Positions 1 to 7,101 of a DNA stretch of 19,050 nt are shown here, piece by piece. The stretch is from Gemmatimonadota bacterium (lineage in GTDB: Bacteria; Gemmatimonadota; Gemmatimonadetes; Gemmatimonadales; Gemmatimonadaceae), in assembly GCA_016712265.1 (NCBI GenBank), contig JADJRJ010000004.1:1-19050 (forward strand). Reading direction: 5' to 3'. Positions within the stretch are counted from its first letter, which is position 1. The number at the start of each line of letters is the position of its first letter. The notes below the pieces were generated by a model that was not told the origin of the DNA, made no database searches, and saw nothing but the letters and a program-made list of their open reading frames with translations. A program made the position numbers and the translations under genes.

Positions 1-368
1 GCGACCGGGAGCACCCCCGGCCAGCGCCCCGGCACCAGCGGTGCGAGGGACATGAGCAGCGCGACGGACACCACGTGGACGACGGTCGCGAGCAGCGCGA
101 GGACGACATGCGCCGCGACCGCGCGTGGGCGTTGCGGCCCGAGCACGCTCCACCGTCGCGAGGCCGCCCCGATGGCGGGGACGATCATCAGCCATGGCAT
201 CCACCAGGCGACGTTGTGATACAACAGGACGCCCCAGGATGCCGCCGGGGGCCTCACCGTCGACACCAACACCTCGCGCGCGACATCCAGCGCCAGAAAG
301 CAGGTCACGCCAACGGCGGTCCAGCGATTGAACAACAAGCGCCGTGTGGTACCGGCGGCGGTGCTCAA
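1..368 (-). CDS. Membrane sensor histidine kinase, N-terminal part only (LytS/YehU-like, partial)
   Basis: An open frame runs from a TTG codon at 368 to the window edge (about 122 residues). The TTG overlaps the TGA stop of the upstream response regulator (TTGA), which implies translational coupling. The visible part is hydrophobic, with three likely membrane helices at about residues 15-35, 45-70 and 85-110. There are Trp-rich turns such as NVAWWMPWL and Arg-rich cytoplasmic loops. No kinase domain is inside the window. Calling it a histidine kinase is inference: LytTR response regulators are normally co-transcribed with a multi-helix sensor kinase of the His_kinase (PF06580) family, and this is a polytopic protein in exactly that position. 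Another membrane protein is possible. The start codon is non-standard and could lie elsewhere. Confidence 0.6.
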   Translation of the reverse strand, partial: MSTAAGTTRRLLFNRWTAVGVTCFLALDVAREVLVSTVRPPAASWGVLLYHNVAWWMPWLMIVPAIGAASRRWSVLGPQRPRAVAAHVVLALLATVVHVVSVALLMSLAPLVPGRWPGVLPV

Positions 369-1129
369 TGAAAGACCTTCAGGACCTGTTCCCGAAAGCT
401 GCGGCTCAGGCGCAGTTGCTTGCCATCGTGGAGAATGACGAGGTAGTCCCCGCTGAACCAGGGCTGGATCTCCTTGATGGCGGCAAGGCGTACCGCCGTC
501 GACCGATGAATGCGTACGAAGGCCGAGGGATCGAGCGAGGCCATCAGGGACTGAAGGGTCATGCGGATCTCATGCATCCGTCCGGGGCCGTGCAGGCGCA
601 GGGAGTTGCCGGCGGCTTCGATCCAGTCGATCTCCTGCACGGGGACGAACTGGTAGCGCTCGCCGGCGCGCACGAGGATGCGACGGGTGTACCGCGCGGC
701 CGACGTTCCGGCGGTGGCATTGCCTAACGCGGCCAGCAGTGCCTCGAGCCGACCCCCGTGCCCGGCGGCGCTGGTCCGTGCGCGCTCGAGTGCCCGCAGG
801 AGGCGGGCGTCGTCGAACGGCTTGAGGACGTAGTCCACCGCCTCGACCTCAAAGGCCTGCAATGCGAACTGGTCGTGGGCCGTAACAAACACGGTCGGCG
901 GCATCTGCGCCGGCCCGATCTCGCGGATGACGTCAAGGCCGGAGAGCCCGGGCATCTGGATATCCAGCACGACGATATCGGGCTCCAACCGTCGAATGTC
1001 GCGGATGGCATCCTCGCCGCAGGTGCTTTCGCCCACCACCTGGTACCCTGGCGCGGGGTCCAGCGCGAAGCGGATGCAATCACGCCCGAGGGCTTCGTCG
1101 TCGACGATGAGGACGGAGGTGGTGGACAC
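365..1129 (-). CDS. LytTR-family response regulator
   Basis: Two-component response regulator of about 254 aa. The receiver domain (about residues 5-120) shows the acidic pair DD at 10-11, phospho-acceptor D56 in VVLDIQMPG, the conserved Thr in VFVTAHD and the Lys in VLKPFDD. The C-terminal LytTR DNA-binding domain (about 150-254) shows IDWIEAAGN, FVRIHRSTAV and the terminal SRSFREQVLKVF typical of the family. I chose the GTG at 1129 because the receiver fold begins immediately after it. The same frame is open to 1330, but that upstream part is Pro/Arg-rich without domain character, and no strong Shine-Dalgarno sequence decides the start. It probably receives phosphate from the membrane kinase encoded just downstream and acts as a transcription factor. 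Targets are unknown. Confidence 0.9.
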   Translation of the reverse strand: MSTTSVLIVDDEALGRDCIRFALDPAPGYQVVGESTCGEDAIRDIRRLEPDIVVLDIQMPGLSGLDVIREIGPAQMPPTVFVTAHDQFALQAFEVEAVDYVLKPFDDARLLRALERARTSAAGHGGRLEALLAALGNATAGTSAARYTRRILVRAGERYQFVPVQEIDWIEAAGNSLRLHGPGRMHEIRMTLQSLMASLDPSAFVRIHRSTAVRLAAIKEIQPWFSGDYLVILHDGKQLRLSRSFREQVLKVFH

Positions 1130-1417
1130 GGATCGGAATGGGGTGGCAGGCGATGCCAGGGTGATCCCGAAGTGTCGTCGCTCCCGGGGGTGGTCGGAAG
1201 AGGAGAGTGACAGGGCGCGTGTCCGCGGTTCGGGTGGCACCGGGTGTTTCCGGGCCGTGCTCGGGCCGTGCGCGGGCCGCCGGGCGTCCGCCGGATCAGG
1301 TGTTCGCCGCTCATCCTGTGACCCTGCCACTCATCGGGCTCCAGCGCGAACCATCACCACGGCAAGACGCCGCGGTGACTCGTGCGTGTCTACCATGGCA
1401 ACCTTTCCGGAGGCACC
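1130..1417. other. Divergent intergenic region
   Basis: This 288-bp spacer separates the response regulator (-) from an exported protein (+) and must hold both promoters. I see no convincing -35/-10 pair. A short direct repeat, TCGGGCCGTGC-like, occurs twice around 1250-1275. The minus-strand open frame crossing part of this region looks like a non-coding upstream extension of the regulator gene. Confidence 0.4.
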
Positions 1418-2029
1418 ATGGCCGCGGTACACCGTCCGCTCATTCTCCTCTCCATTCTTGGCACCGCGACGCTCGCCCACGCGCAAGCGCCGGTACCATC
1501 CGCAGTCACGTGGGGGATCCTCGGCGGTGGCAGCAATCCCGCCGATGACTACCGACGCGGCACCGAGCGGTACACCGCCCTGGTGCTACAACGACGTGTT
1601 GCCCCACGCCACAGCCTGCGCTTCGAACTGGCGCGTGATACGGAGCTGGGCTCATCACCGCTTGGCGTGACGTGCGACCACTGCATCACATCGACGCAGT
1701 ACAGCGGGACATCGTATGGGGCGATGGTGAACTGGGTCTACGAGCGGCGCGTCGGAAAGCGCGTCCGGCCGTACGTGTACTACGGGTTCGGGATCTTCCA
1801 TGGGAGTTCCGAGTTCCGCCCGGGGCGCTGTCCATCGGGAACGTGTGTCCTCGGGGCATTTCAACAACCATCGGACGACGCCGGATGGGGTCAGGCCCGC
1901 GCGGCTGGCATTGGGGTCAAGGCCGAGTGGCGACGTGTGCACGCCTTTGCGGAGTTGCGAGGTTCGTACATCGGCGGAGGGGGATCCCGCGGTGCCGATG
2001 GGTTGATCATTGGGTTCAGCGTGCGGTGA
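1418..2029 (+). CDS. Exported small outer-membrane beta-barrel-like protein
   Basis: Predicted 203-aa secreted protein. The start at ATG 1418 is supported by a GGAGG ribosome-binding site 4 nt upstream and by a clean signal peptide beginning there: short basic start, hydrophobic LILLSILGTATLA, cleavage after AHA. The mature part alternates polar and aromatic residues (for example RPYVYYGFGIF and VHAFAELRGSYIG) and ends in a strand finishing FSVR, as expected of a small outer-membrane beta barrel. Four cysteines in two close pairs (TCDHC and RCPSGTC) could form disulfides. No enzyme motif was seen and no specific family recognised. It stands alone, divergent from the LytTR regulator. Being a target of that regulator is possible but unproven. 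Confidence 0.7.
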   Translation: MAAVHRPLILLSILGTATLAHAQAPVPSAVTWGILGGGSNPADDYRRGTERYTALVLQRRVAPRHSLRFELARDTELGSSPLGVTCDHCITSTQYSGTSYGAMVNWVYERRVGKRVRPYVYYGFGIFHGSSEFRPGRCPSGTCVLGAFQQPSDDAGWGQARAAGIGVKAEWRRVHAFAELRGSYIGGGGSRGADGLIIGFSVR

Positions 2030-2104
2030 CCCTGCCCTGCGAGTGAAATCCCGACCTCGTCCAGGGTCCGCAGCTCGCGGCATTCTGCAGCTAGCGCTGA
2101 CGGC

Positions 2105-2124
2105 CGGAGTACCCAAGCACTCCG
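2105..2124. terminator. Weak hairpin between convergent genes
   Basis: CGGAGT and ACTCCG form a 6-bp stem around an 8-nt loop in the 122-bp gap between the convergent exported-protein gene and murB. No T-tract follows on either strand. Position supports a bidirectional terminator; structure alone is weak. Confidence 0.25.
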
Positions 2125-2151
2125 CGTGTGATGAGCTGTGGTCGCGCCGAC

Positions 2152-3099
2152 TCAGAACTCGCCGATGAACCCGATCTCCGGCTCCAGCTGAACCCCATGC
2201 TGCTGCTGCACCGCGGCCTGCGCATGCGCGATCAACGCACGCACGTCGGCCGCGGTCGCTGCCCCCAGGTTGACCATGATGTTGGCATGCATGTGTGAGA
2301 TCTGCGCGTCGCCGATGCGGTGCCCCTTGAGCCCGCACTGATCGACCAATCGTCCTGCGCCAACGCCCTCGATCTTCTTGAAGATCGACCCCGCGCTCGG
2401 ATGAATCTCCAGCCAGGGGTGCCGGGCACCACGCCAGCTGAGGTTTTCCTGCAGGATCCGATGCATGGCCGCGGGATCACCAGGCTGCAGCGCGAACGTC
2501 ACCGCGAGCGCGATGTCCTTCGCGTGGTGAAAGACCGAGTCGTCGTACCCAAACGCGAGATACTCCGGCCCCACGATCTTCCGCTCGCCGGATTCAGTCA
2601 GCACCTCGCATGACTCTACCACCTCGGCGATGAACATCGTCCGCGCGCGTTCCGGTGCCGGGGACAGGAAATGCAGGTTCTGCCAGACGGCGCCGCCGAC
2701 CGTGGACGGGATACCGATGTAGTGTTCCAGCCCGCTGAGCTCCGCCCCGATCGCGGCGAAGATCAGCTCCTTGATGGTCGTCCCGCTCTCGGCCCACAGG
2801 TGCGTCGGGTCGACCTGCCGCCAGTGCCGGGCCACATTCCGGATGACGAGCCCGCGAAAGCCCTTGTCGCCGACCAGGATGTTCGCCCCCAACCCGAGGA
2901 CGAAATGGGGTACGCCCAGTTCCCGCGCCAAAATGACCGCGTTTGCCAGGTCATCGGTCGAGGTGGCATCGTATAGAAGGTCCGCCGGACCGCCGATGCG
3001 GAACGTGGTGTATGGAGCCAGCGGCACGCCGGTGCGCAGGCGGTCCAGGTCCAGAAAGGACCGGGCCGCAGTCGTAAAACGATCGAGCGGGCTTGGCAT
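2152..3099 (-). CDS. murB: UDP-N-acetylenolpyruvoylglucosamine reductase (MurB-like)
   Basis: MurB reduces UDP-GlcNAc-enolpyruvate to UDP-MurNAc with NADPH and FAD in cytoplasmic peptidoglycan precursor synthesis. The 315-aa product (start ATG 3099) has the FAD-binding opening YTTFRIGGPADLL, then GLGANILVGDKG, GIPSTVGGAV, the Ser proton-donor region SAGSIFKK and the C-terminal Glu in EPEIGFIGEF. Two features are odd. The family motif YRxSxF reads YDDSVF here, so the Arg that helps activate the substrate is Asp (codon GAC). The stretch after TVGGA is WQNLHFLSPAPERA rather than the usual Asn-Ala-Gly type. It is therefore MurB or a divergent MurB homologue. The gene stands alone, not in a division/cell-wall cluster, and is divergent from the M16 peptidase gene. 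An upstream in-frame start at 3180 adds only a low-complexity Pro-rich segment and was not used. Confidence 0.85.
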   Translation of the reverse strand: MPSPLDRFTTAARSFLDLDRLRTGVPLAPYTTFRIGGPADLLYDATSTDDLANAVILARELGVPHFVLGLGANILVGDKGFRGLVIRNVARHWRQVDPTHLWAESGTTIKELIFAAIGAELSGLEHYIGIPSTVGGAVWQNLHFLSPAPERARTMFIAEVVESCEVLTESGERKIVGPEYLAFGYDDSVFHHAKDIALAVTFALQPGDPAAMHRILQENLSWRGARHPWLEIHPSAGSIFKKIEGVGAGRLVDQCGLKGHRIGDAQISHMHANIMVNLGAATAADVRALIAHAQAAVQQQHGVQLEPEIGFIGEF

Positions 3100-3220
3100 C
3101 AGGGAAAGATCAGGTGGAGGACCCGAAGTCGGTAGCGTCAGATGGCCGTCCCCCGGCGTTCGCGGCGGGGAGCCGGTCACCAGGTCGCGGTCTCACCAGC
3201 ACATCAACACAGGAATTCCA

Positions 3221-4608
3221 TTGGCTCGCTTGCTCCGCCGCGTCACCCCGGCCCTCCTCACGCTGCTGCTGGTCCCCGCGCTGGCCACCGCCCAGCGCGC
3301 CGAGTTGGAAAAGATCCTCTCGAAGAAGCTCCTCCCCAACGGGATGGAGATTGTCGTGCTCGAGAATCATGGGGTGCCACTTGCGACGGTGGAGCTCAAT
3401 GTGCGCAACGGGTCCTTCACCCAGGGCAAGGGCTACGAGGGCCTCGCCCACCTGTATGAGCACATGTTCTTCAAGGCGAACGACGCGGCCCCCAACCCTG
3501 ACGAGTTCGTGTCGCGGGCCTCGGACCTTGGGGCGGTGTTCAATGCGACCACACAGGAGGAACGCGTCAACTATTACATGACGCTCCGGAAGGACTCGGT
3601 CGAGGGGGCGATCAAGCTCATGGCCGCCGCGATGCGCACCCCCATGTTCCTCAAGGAGGAGCTCGAGCGTGAACGCGAGGTCGTCCTCGGCGAATACGAT
3701 CGCCAGGAATCCAATCCACACTGGGCCTTCCAGCGCGACCTCAACATGGCGCTGTATCCCGGCCAATACTCCCGCAAGAACGTGATCGGGGATCGTGAGA
3801 TCCTGCGCACGGTCGAACCCGCAAAACTCTTTGAAATCCAGAAGAAGTATTACATCCCCAACAACACGGTGCTGATCGTCACGGGGGACGTGAAGCCGGC
3901 GGAGATCTTCCGGCTGGCCGAAGCGGCGTTTGGTGATTGGAAGCCCGGCCCTGACCCGTTCAAGACGGACCCGATCCCCCGATCCCGGCACTCAAGGGGA
4001 ACGAGGTGGTGATCACCGAGCAACCGGTGAACGCGGTCACGGTCTGGGTCACGTGGCAAGGTCCGAGTGTGCGCAAGGATCCCCAGGCGACCTTTGCCGC
4101 TGATGTCTTCTCGGACGTGATCAACCAGTCGCTCTCCACCTTCCAGCGCCGCCTCACGGACACCGGGCTCTTCCAGTCCGTGGGGTTCAATTACTACACG
4201 CTCGACCAGGTCGGCCCGATCTCCATCCAGGGGCAGACCACGCCGGAGAAGCTCAAGGCCGCGCTGGCCGCGCTGGACAAGGAGATCATGCAGCTCGGCG
4301 ATCCCGGCTACATCACGGCCGACCAGCTGGAGGCGGCCAAGGCGGAGCGCGCCGTGTCCACGGCGTTCGGGATGGAGCGTGCGAGCGACTTCGCTCACAC
4401 CCTGGGCTTCTGGTGGTCGGTCGCGGACCTCGAGTACTACATGGGCTACATCGACAACATGGCCAAACAGACGCTGCAGGACCTGCAAGCCTACGCGAAG
4501 AAGTACATCATCGGGAAGCCACGCATCACGGGGGTCCTGATCGACCCCGAGTCACGCAAGGCGCTCGGATTGACCAAGGCCGACCTGCTGCCACGGGTGA
4601 TCCAATGA
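3221..4608 (+). CDS. M16 zinc metallopeptidase, catalytic member (one frameshift)
   Basis: Exported M16 (insulinase/PqqL-like) peptidase of about 462 aa after correcting one indel. TTG 3221 is chosen because AGGA lies 6 nt upstream and a signal peptide (ARLLRRVTPALLTLLLVPALATAQ) starts there. The inverted zinc motif HxxEH is intact as HLYEH (H77, E80, H81), and the distal Glu is in the segment ELEREREVVLGEYDR. The frame breaks at a run of five C at 3976-3980. Adding one C restores continuity through DPIPPIPALKGNEVVITE into the second half, which is open from about 3980 to 4608. Unrepaired, the first half ends at 4012 and the second half could start only at internal GTG codons near 4006. The gene overlaps the next by ATGA. 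M16 enzymes commonly work as pairs of an active and an inactive half, as here. A sequencing slip is likelier than a pseudogene. Confidence 0.85.
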
Positions 4609-5990
4609 GTTTCCAGACGGCAGACGGCAGACGGCGGATGGGTGACGGCAGACGGCAGACGGCAGATGGCAGATGGCCGACCTGTTCGGGCGTTCTCACA
4701 GCGGTATTCCTGTTCCTCGGCCTGCTGCAACCAGCGGCGTTGCGCGCCCAGGCCGCAGCCGACTCCACGTCGACGTTTGACGTGGGTGGCATCCGCGTCA
4801 TCCATCGCCCGGCAGGCGGCGACATGGTCGTCGCCAACCTCTACCTGCTCGGCGGCGTCCGGCAGGTCACCTGGGAGAACGCGGGGATTGAGCTGCTGAT
4901 GCTCGCCGCGAGCGAGAACGGCACGCGCACCTACTCCCGCGAGCGGCTGCGCCGCCTCATGACGCGGCTCGGCACAGGGATCTCGATCGATGCAGAGACC
5001 GATTGGTCGTCGATCGGGGTACGCGCGACGCGAGCGACCTTTGACTCCACCTGGGCCGTGATGGCGAGCCGCGTGGTGGAACCCACGTTCGACCCGGGGG
5101 AACTGGAGGTCGTGCGCCAGCAGTTCCTGCTCGCGGTCAAGCAGCGACAAGACTCGCCGGATGCCCTCGCCGAGTTCCTGGCCGACTCGCTCGCGTACGA
5201 CGGTCATCCGTATGCGGTGCCTCCGTCGGGCACCGCAACCAGCGTCGCAAGCATCACCCAGGCGGGTCTCAAGGCGTATCACACCCAGCAGGTCGTGAAG
5301 TCACGGATGCTGGTGGTGGTGGTGGGCAACGTGACCCGCGACAAGATCACGCGCCTGGTGAGCTCGACGCTGGGGAAGTTGCCGGCCGGCACGTACACCT
5401 GGTCGCTCCCCGATACGCTCCCGCGACGTCGCGCCGCCGCGTACGGCCTGCAGCGGGACCTCCCGACCAACTTCATCCTCGGGCGGTACGCCGGCCCGCA
5501 CGCCAGCACGAAGGACGCGTACGCCCTCCGCATCGCCACGGCGATCCTCTCGGGCCAGTTCTTTGGCGAGGTACGGTCGCGGCGCAACCTGACCTATGCG
5601 GTCGACGCGCCCTACATCGATCGTGCGGTGAGCGGGGGCGGGGTGTACGTGAGCACGGTCTCGCCGCAGGTCACCATCGACGTGATGCGACAGCAACTCG
5701 CGGCCGTACGCACGAGCACCGTCAACCCCGAGGCGCTCAACAAGCTGATCCAGCAGTTCATCACGCAGTTCTTTCTGGAGAACGAGACCCTCGGCGCACA
5801 GGCGGACTTCCTCGCCAAGTCTTTCCTGTTCGAGGGAGATCTCCAGGCGGCCGGGCACCTGGAAGCGATGCTGCGCTCGATTACCCCGGCCGACATCCAG
5901 CGCGTGGCGCAGCGGTGGATCAAGGACGTGCAGTGGGCCTACATCGGGGATGTGTCCAAGCTGCCGAAGGCGAGCATGGAGCGCTGGTAG
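4605..5990 (+). CDS. M16 peptidase-like protein, inactive partner
   Basis: A 461-aa exported M16-fold protein, coupled to the gene above by a 4-bp ATGA overlap. The position of the zinc motif (expected GLAHLLEH) reads AGIELLML, so the HxxEH residues are absent. The M16 scaffold remains: the strand-helix pattern after WENAG, the linker LVVVVGNVTRDKI and the C-domain RSRRNLTYAV, which matches the substrate-binding R/Y region of M16 partners. It probably forms the non-catalytic half of a heterodimer in the periplasm. The first 24 or so residues (QTADGRRRMGDGRRQTADGR...) are encoded by 7-bp tandem repeats. The real signal-peptide core is VLTAVFLFLGLLQPAALRAQA, so the n-region is unusually long and Arg-rich. 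Translation could instead start at a later ATG inside the repeat. Confidence 0.85.
   Translation: MSFQTADGRRRMGDGRRQTADGRWPTCSGVLTAVFLFLGLLQPAALRAQAAADSTSTFDVGGIRVIHRPAGGDMVVANLYLLGGVRQVTWENAGIELLMLAASENGTRTYSRERLRRLMTRLGTGISIDAETDWSSIGVRATRATFDSTWAVMASRVVEPTFDPGELEVVRQQFLLAVKQRQDSPDALAEFLADSLAYDGHPYAVPPSGTATSVASITQAGLKAYHTQQVVKSRMLVVVVGNVTRDKITRLVSSTLGKLPAGTYTWSLPDTLPRRRAAAYGLQRDLPTNFILGRYAGPHASTKDAYALRIATAILSGQFFGEVRSRRNLTYAVDAPYIDRAVSGGGVYVSTVSPQVTIDVMRQQLAAVRTSTVNPEALNKLIQQFITQFFLENETLGAQADFLAKSFLFEGDLQAAGHLEAMLRSITPADIQRVAQRWIKDVQWAYIGDVSKLPKASMERW
4614..4676 (+). repeat. Heptamer tandem repeat (CAGACGG)n inside a coding start
   Basis: Nine consecutive 7-bp units: CAGACGG three times, CGGATGG, GTGACGG, CAGACGG twice, CAGATGG twice. 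The 63 bp equal 21 codons, so the frame of the inactive M16 gene is kept. Any change of one or two units would break that frame. Related units recur just after the gene at 5995-6008. Confidence 0.9.
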
Positions 5991-5994
5991 GGAA

Positions 5995-6008
5995 TAGACG
6001 GCAGACGG
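5995..6008 (+). repeat. Two heptamer units after the inactive M16 gene
   Basis: TAGACGG followed by CAGACGG lies 5 nt after the stop codon of the inactive M16 gene. The sequence matches the repeat array at that gene's 5' end, so this gene is bracketed by the same heptamer. Confidence 0.7.
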
Positions 6009-6027
6009 CAACACGCACGGGTGTTGC
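6008..6027. terminator. Candidate bidirectional hairpin terminator
   Basis: GCAACAC and GTGTTGC form a perfect 7-bp stem around a 6-nt GCACGG loop, between the convergent ends of the M16 gene and oxyR. There is no T-tract, so function is inferred from position. Confidence 0.4.
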
Positions 6028-6052
6028 GCGGACCGACGAACCACAGGGCGTA

Positions 6053-6949
6053 CTACCAGCCGCGGACCACCGTGCGCAGGGACTCCACCAGGGAGCCGGC
6101 CGCCGAAGGTCGCGCCCCACGCGCGAGCCATACGGCGACGATCTCGCGCGTCAGCGCCCGCTCCGTCACCGGCACAAACACACAGGCGCTCCCCCGATGC
6201 CGCGCGGCGGCCATCGCTGGCACAATGGACACGCCAACCCCCGCGGCCACGAGTTCCAGCACCGTCGCCAGCTGCGCTCCCCGGCATACCACATCCAGCT
6301 GAATGCCCTGCCGGTTGCAGAACTCCGCGACCTGGTCACTCAGGCAATGCACGGCGTCGAGGGTAATCGCCGGCGCATCGCGCAGTTCCGCGAGGGTGAT
6401 GGTTCCGGCGCGCGCGGCCGGATGGTGGGTCGGGACGGCGACCACGAGCGGATCGGCGCCTAACGCGTCCACCACGAGGGAGGGGTCAAAGGGATACGGC
6501 TGCGCCGCAATCGCCACATCCAGCTCGCCGTCGGCCAGCATTCGCATCAGCGCTGCGCTGTGCGACTCGTGGATCGACACCCGCTGGGCCGGATGCTTGT
6601 CCCGCAGGCGGCGTAGCGCATCGGGCACCAGGTAGGGCGCCACGGTCGGGATCACCCCGACCCGCAACACCGCGGGCGCCTCGTCGTGCTGGCGAACGGC
6701 GTCCTCCGCCTCCCTGAACTCCTCCAGGATCCGGCGAGCCCGGGGAATGAGTGCCGTCCCGGCGTCCGTGGGGGCGACCCCGCGGCCATGCCTCCGAAAG
6801 AGGGGCGCGCCAAAGTGCCGCTCGAGACGCTGGATCTGGAGGGTCAGCGAGGGCTGCGAGATCCCCAGCGCCCGGGCCGCGCGGCTGAGCGACCCCTCGT
6901 CCACCGTCTTCAGGAACGCCCGGAACAGGGTGCTGTCCATGCGATCCAT
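6053..6949 (-). CDS. oxyR: Peroxide-sensing LysR-type regulator OxyR
   Basis: LysR-family activator of 298 aa. The N-terminal winged helix-turn-helix (about residues 5-64) reads FLKTVDEGSLSRAARALGISQPSLTLQ. The effector domain follows from about residue 93. The decisive feature is the redox pair C202 and C211 in HCLSDQVAEFC, with the same nine-residue spacing as C199 and C208 of E. coli OxyR and the same flanking HCLxDQ pattern. OxyR senses hydrogen peroxide by disulfide formation and activates catalase and peroxidase genes. It is transcribed divergently from katG, and an OxyR-type operator lies across its own start codon, implying autoregulation. ATG 6949 and ATG 6940 are both possible starts. 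The second would place the operator wholly upstream of the gene. Confidence 0.93.
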   Translation of the reverse strand: MDRMDSTLFRAFLKTVDEGSLSRAARALGISQPSLTLQIQRLERHFGAPLFRRHGRGVAPTDAGTALIPRARRILEEFREAEDAVRQHDEAPAVLRVGVIPTVAPYLVPDALRRLRDKHPAQRVSIHESHSAALMRMLADGELDVAIAAQPYPFDPSLVVDALGADPLVVAVPTHHPAARAGTITLAELRDAPAITLDAVHCLSDQVAEFCNRQGIQLDVVCRGAQLATVLELVAAGVGVSIVPAMAAARHRGSACVFVPVTERALTREIVAVWLARGARPSAAGSLVESLRTVVRGW

Positions 6950-6984
6950 AGTAACTGGCTATGGCTGGTATAGCCACGCACCCG
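6948..6984. promoter_or_regulatory. OxyR operator between oxyR and katG
   Basis: Reads ATAG (6948) N7 CTAT (6959) N7 ATAG (6970) N7 CCCG (6981). The published OxyR consensus is ATAG-N7-CTAT-N7-ATAG-N7-CTAT, contacted by a tetramer over four helical turns. Three of four quarter-sites match perfectly with exact 11-bp phasing. A further CTAT at 6992-6995 keeps the same phase. The first quarter-site overlaps the oxyR start codon. Confidence 0.8.
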
Positions 6985-7013
6985 TTGTTGGCTATGACTC
7001 AGCGCCGTAGGAT
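6985..7013 (+). promoter_or_regulatory. Candidate katG promoter
   Basis: TTGTTG (6985-6990) as -35, a 17-bp spacer, and TAGGAT (7008-7013) as -10, both imperfect sigma-70 matches. The -35 begins immediately after the OxyR operator, the usual class I activator arrangement. The predicted leader before katG would be about 80 nt. Confidence 0.4.
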
Positions 7014-7101
7014 GAGATTGCTATGCGAGTCGGACGCTCTCGGGGCCCCTCCGGCCGATTCGCGCGCTGTCCGCCCACCCCCAACGCCTCGAGAACGCCT
7101 T

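Noticed and set aside
1130..1330. Extension of the LytTR regulator to an ATG at 1330
   Set aside because: The added 67 residues are Pro/Arg/Ser-rich with no domain character; the receiver fold begins right after the GTG at 1129.
3110..3991. 293-codon open frame antisense to the M16 peptidase
   Set aside because: A codon-bias shadow; the plus strand carries the signal peptide and HxxEH motif.
3970..4012. Programmed ribosomal frameshifting in the M16 gene
   Set aside because: The C-run could slip, but there is no downstream stimulatory structure evident, and many similar homopolymer indels elsewhere point to error.
4614..4676. CRISPR-like array
   Set aside because: Units are only 7 bp with no spacers and no cas genes nearby; it is a simple tandem repeat.
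6961..7101. Longer katG starting at 6961
   Set aside because: It would overlap the OxyR operator and candidate promoter; the usual KatG N-terminus begins at 7102.
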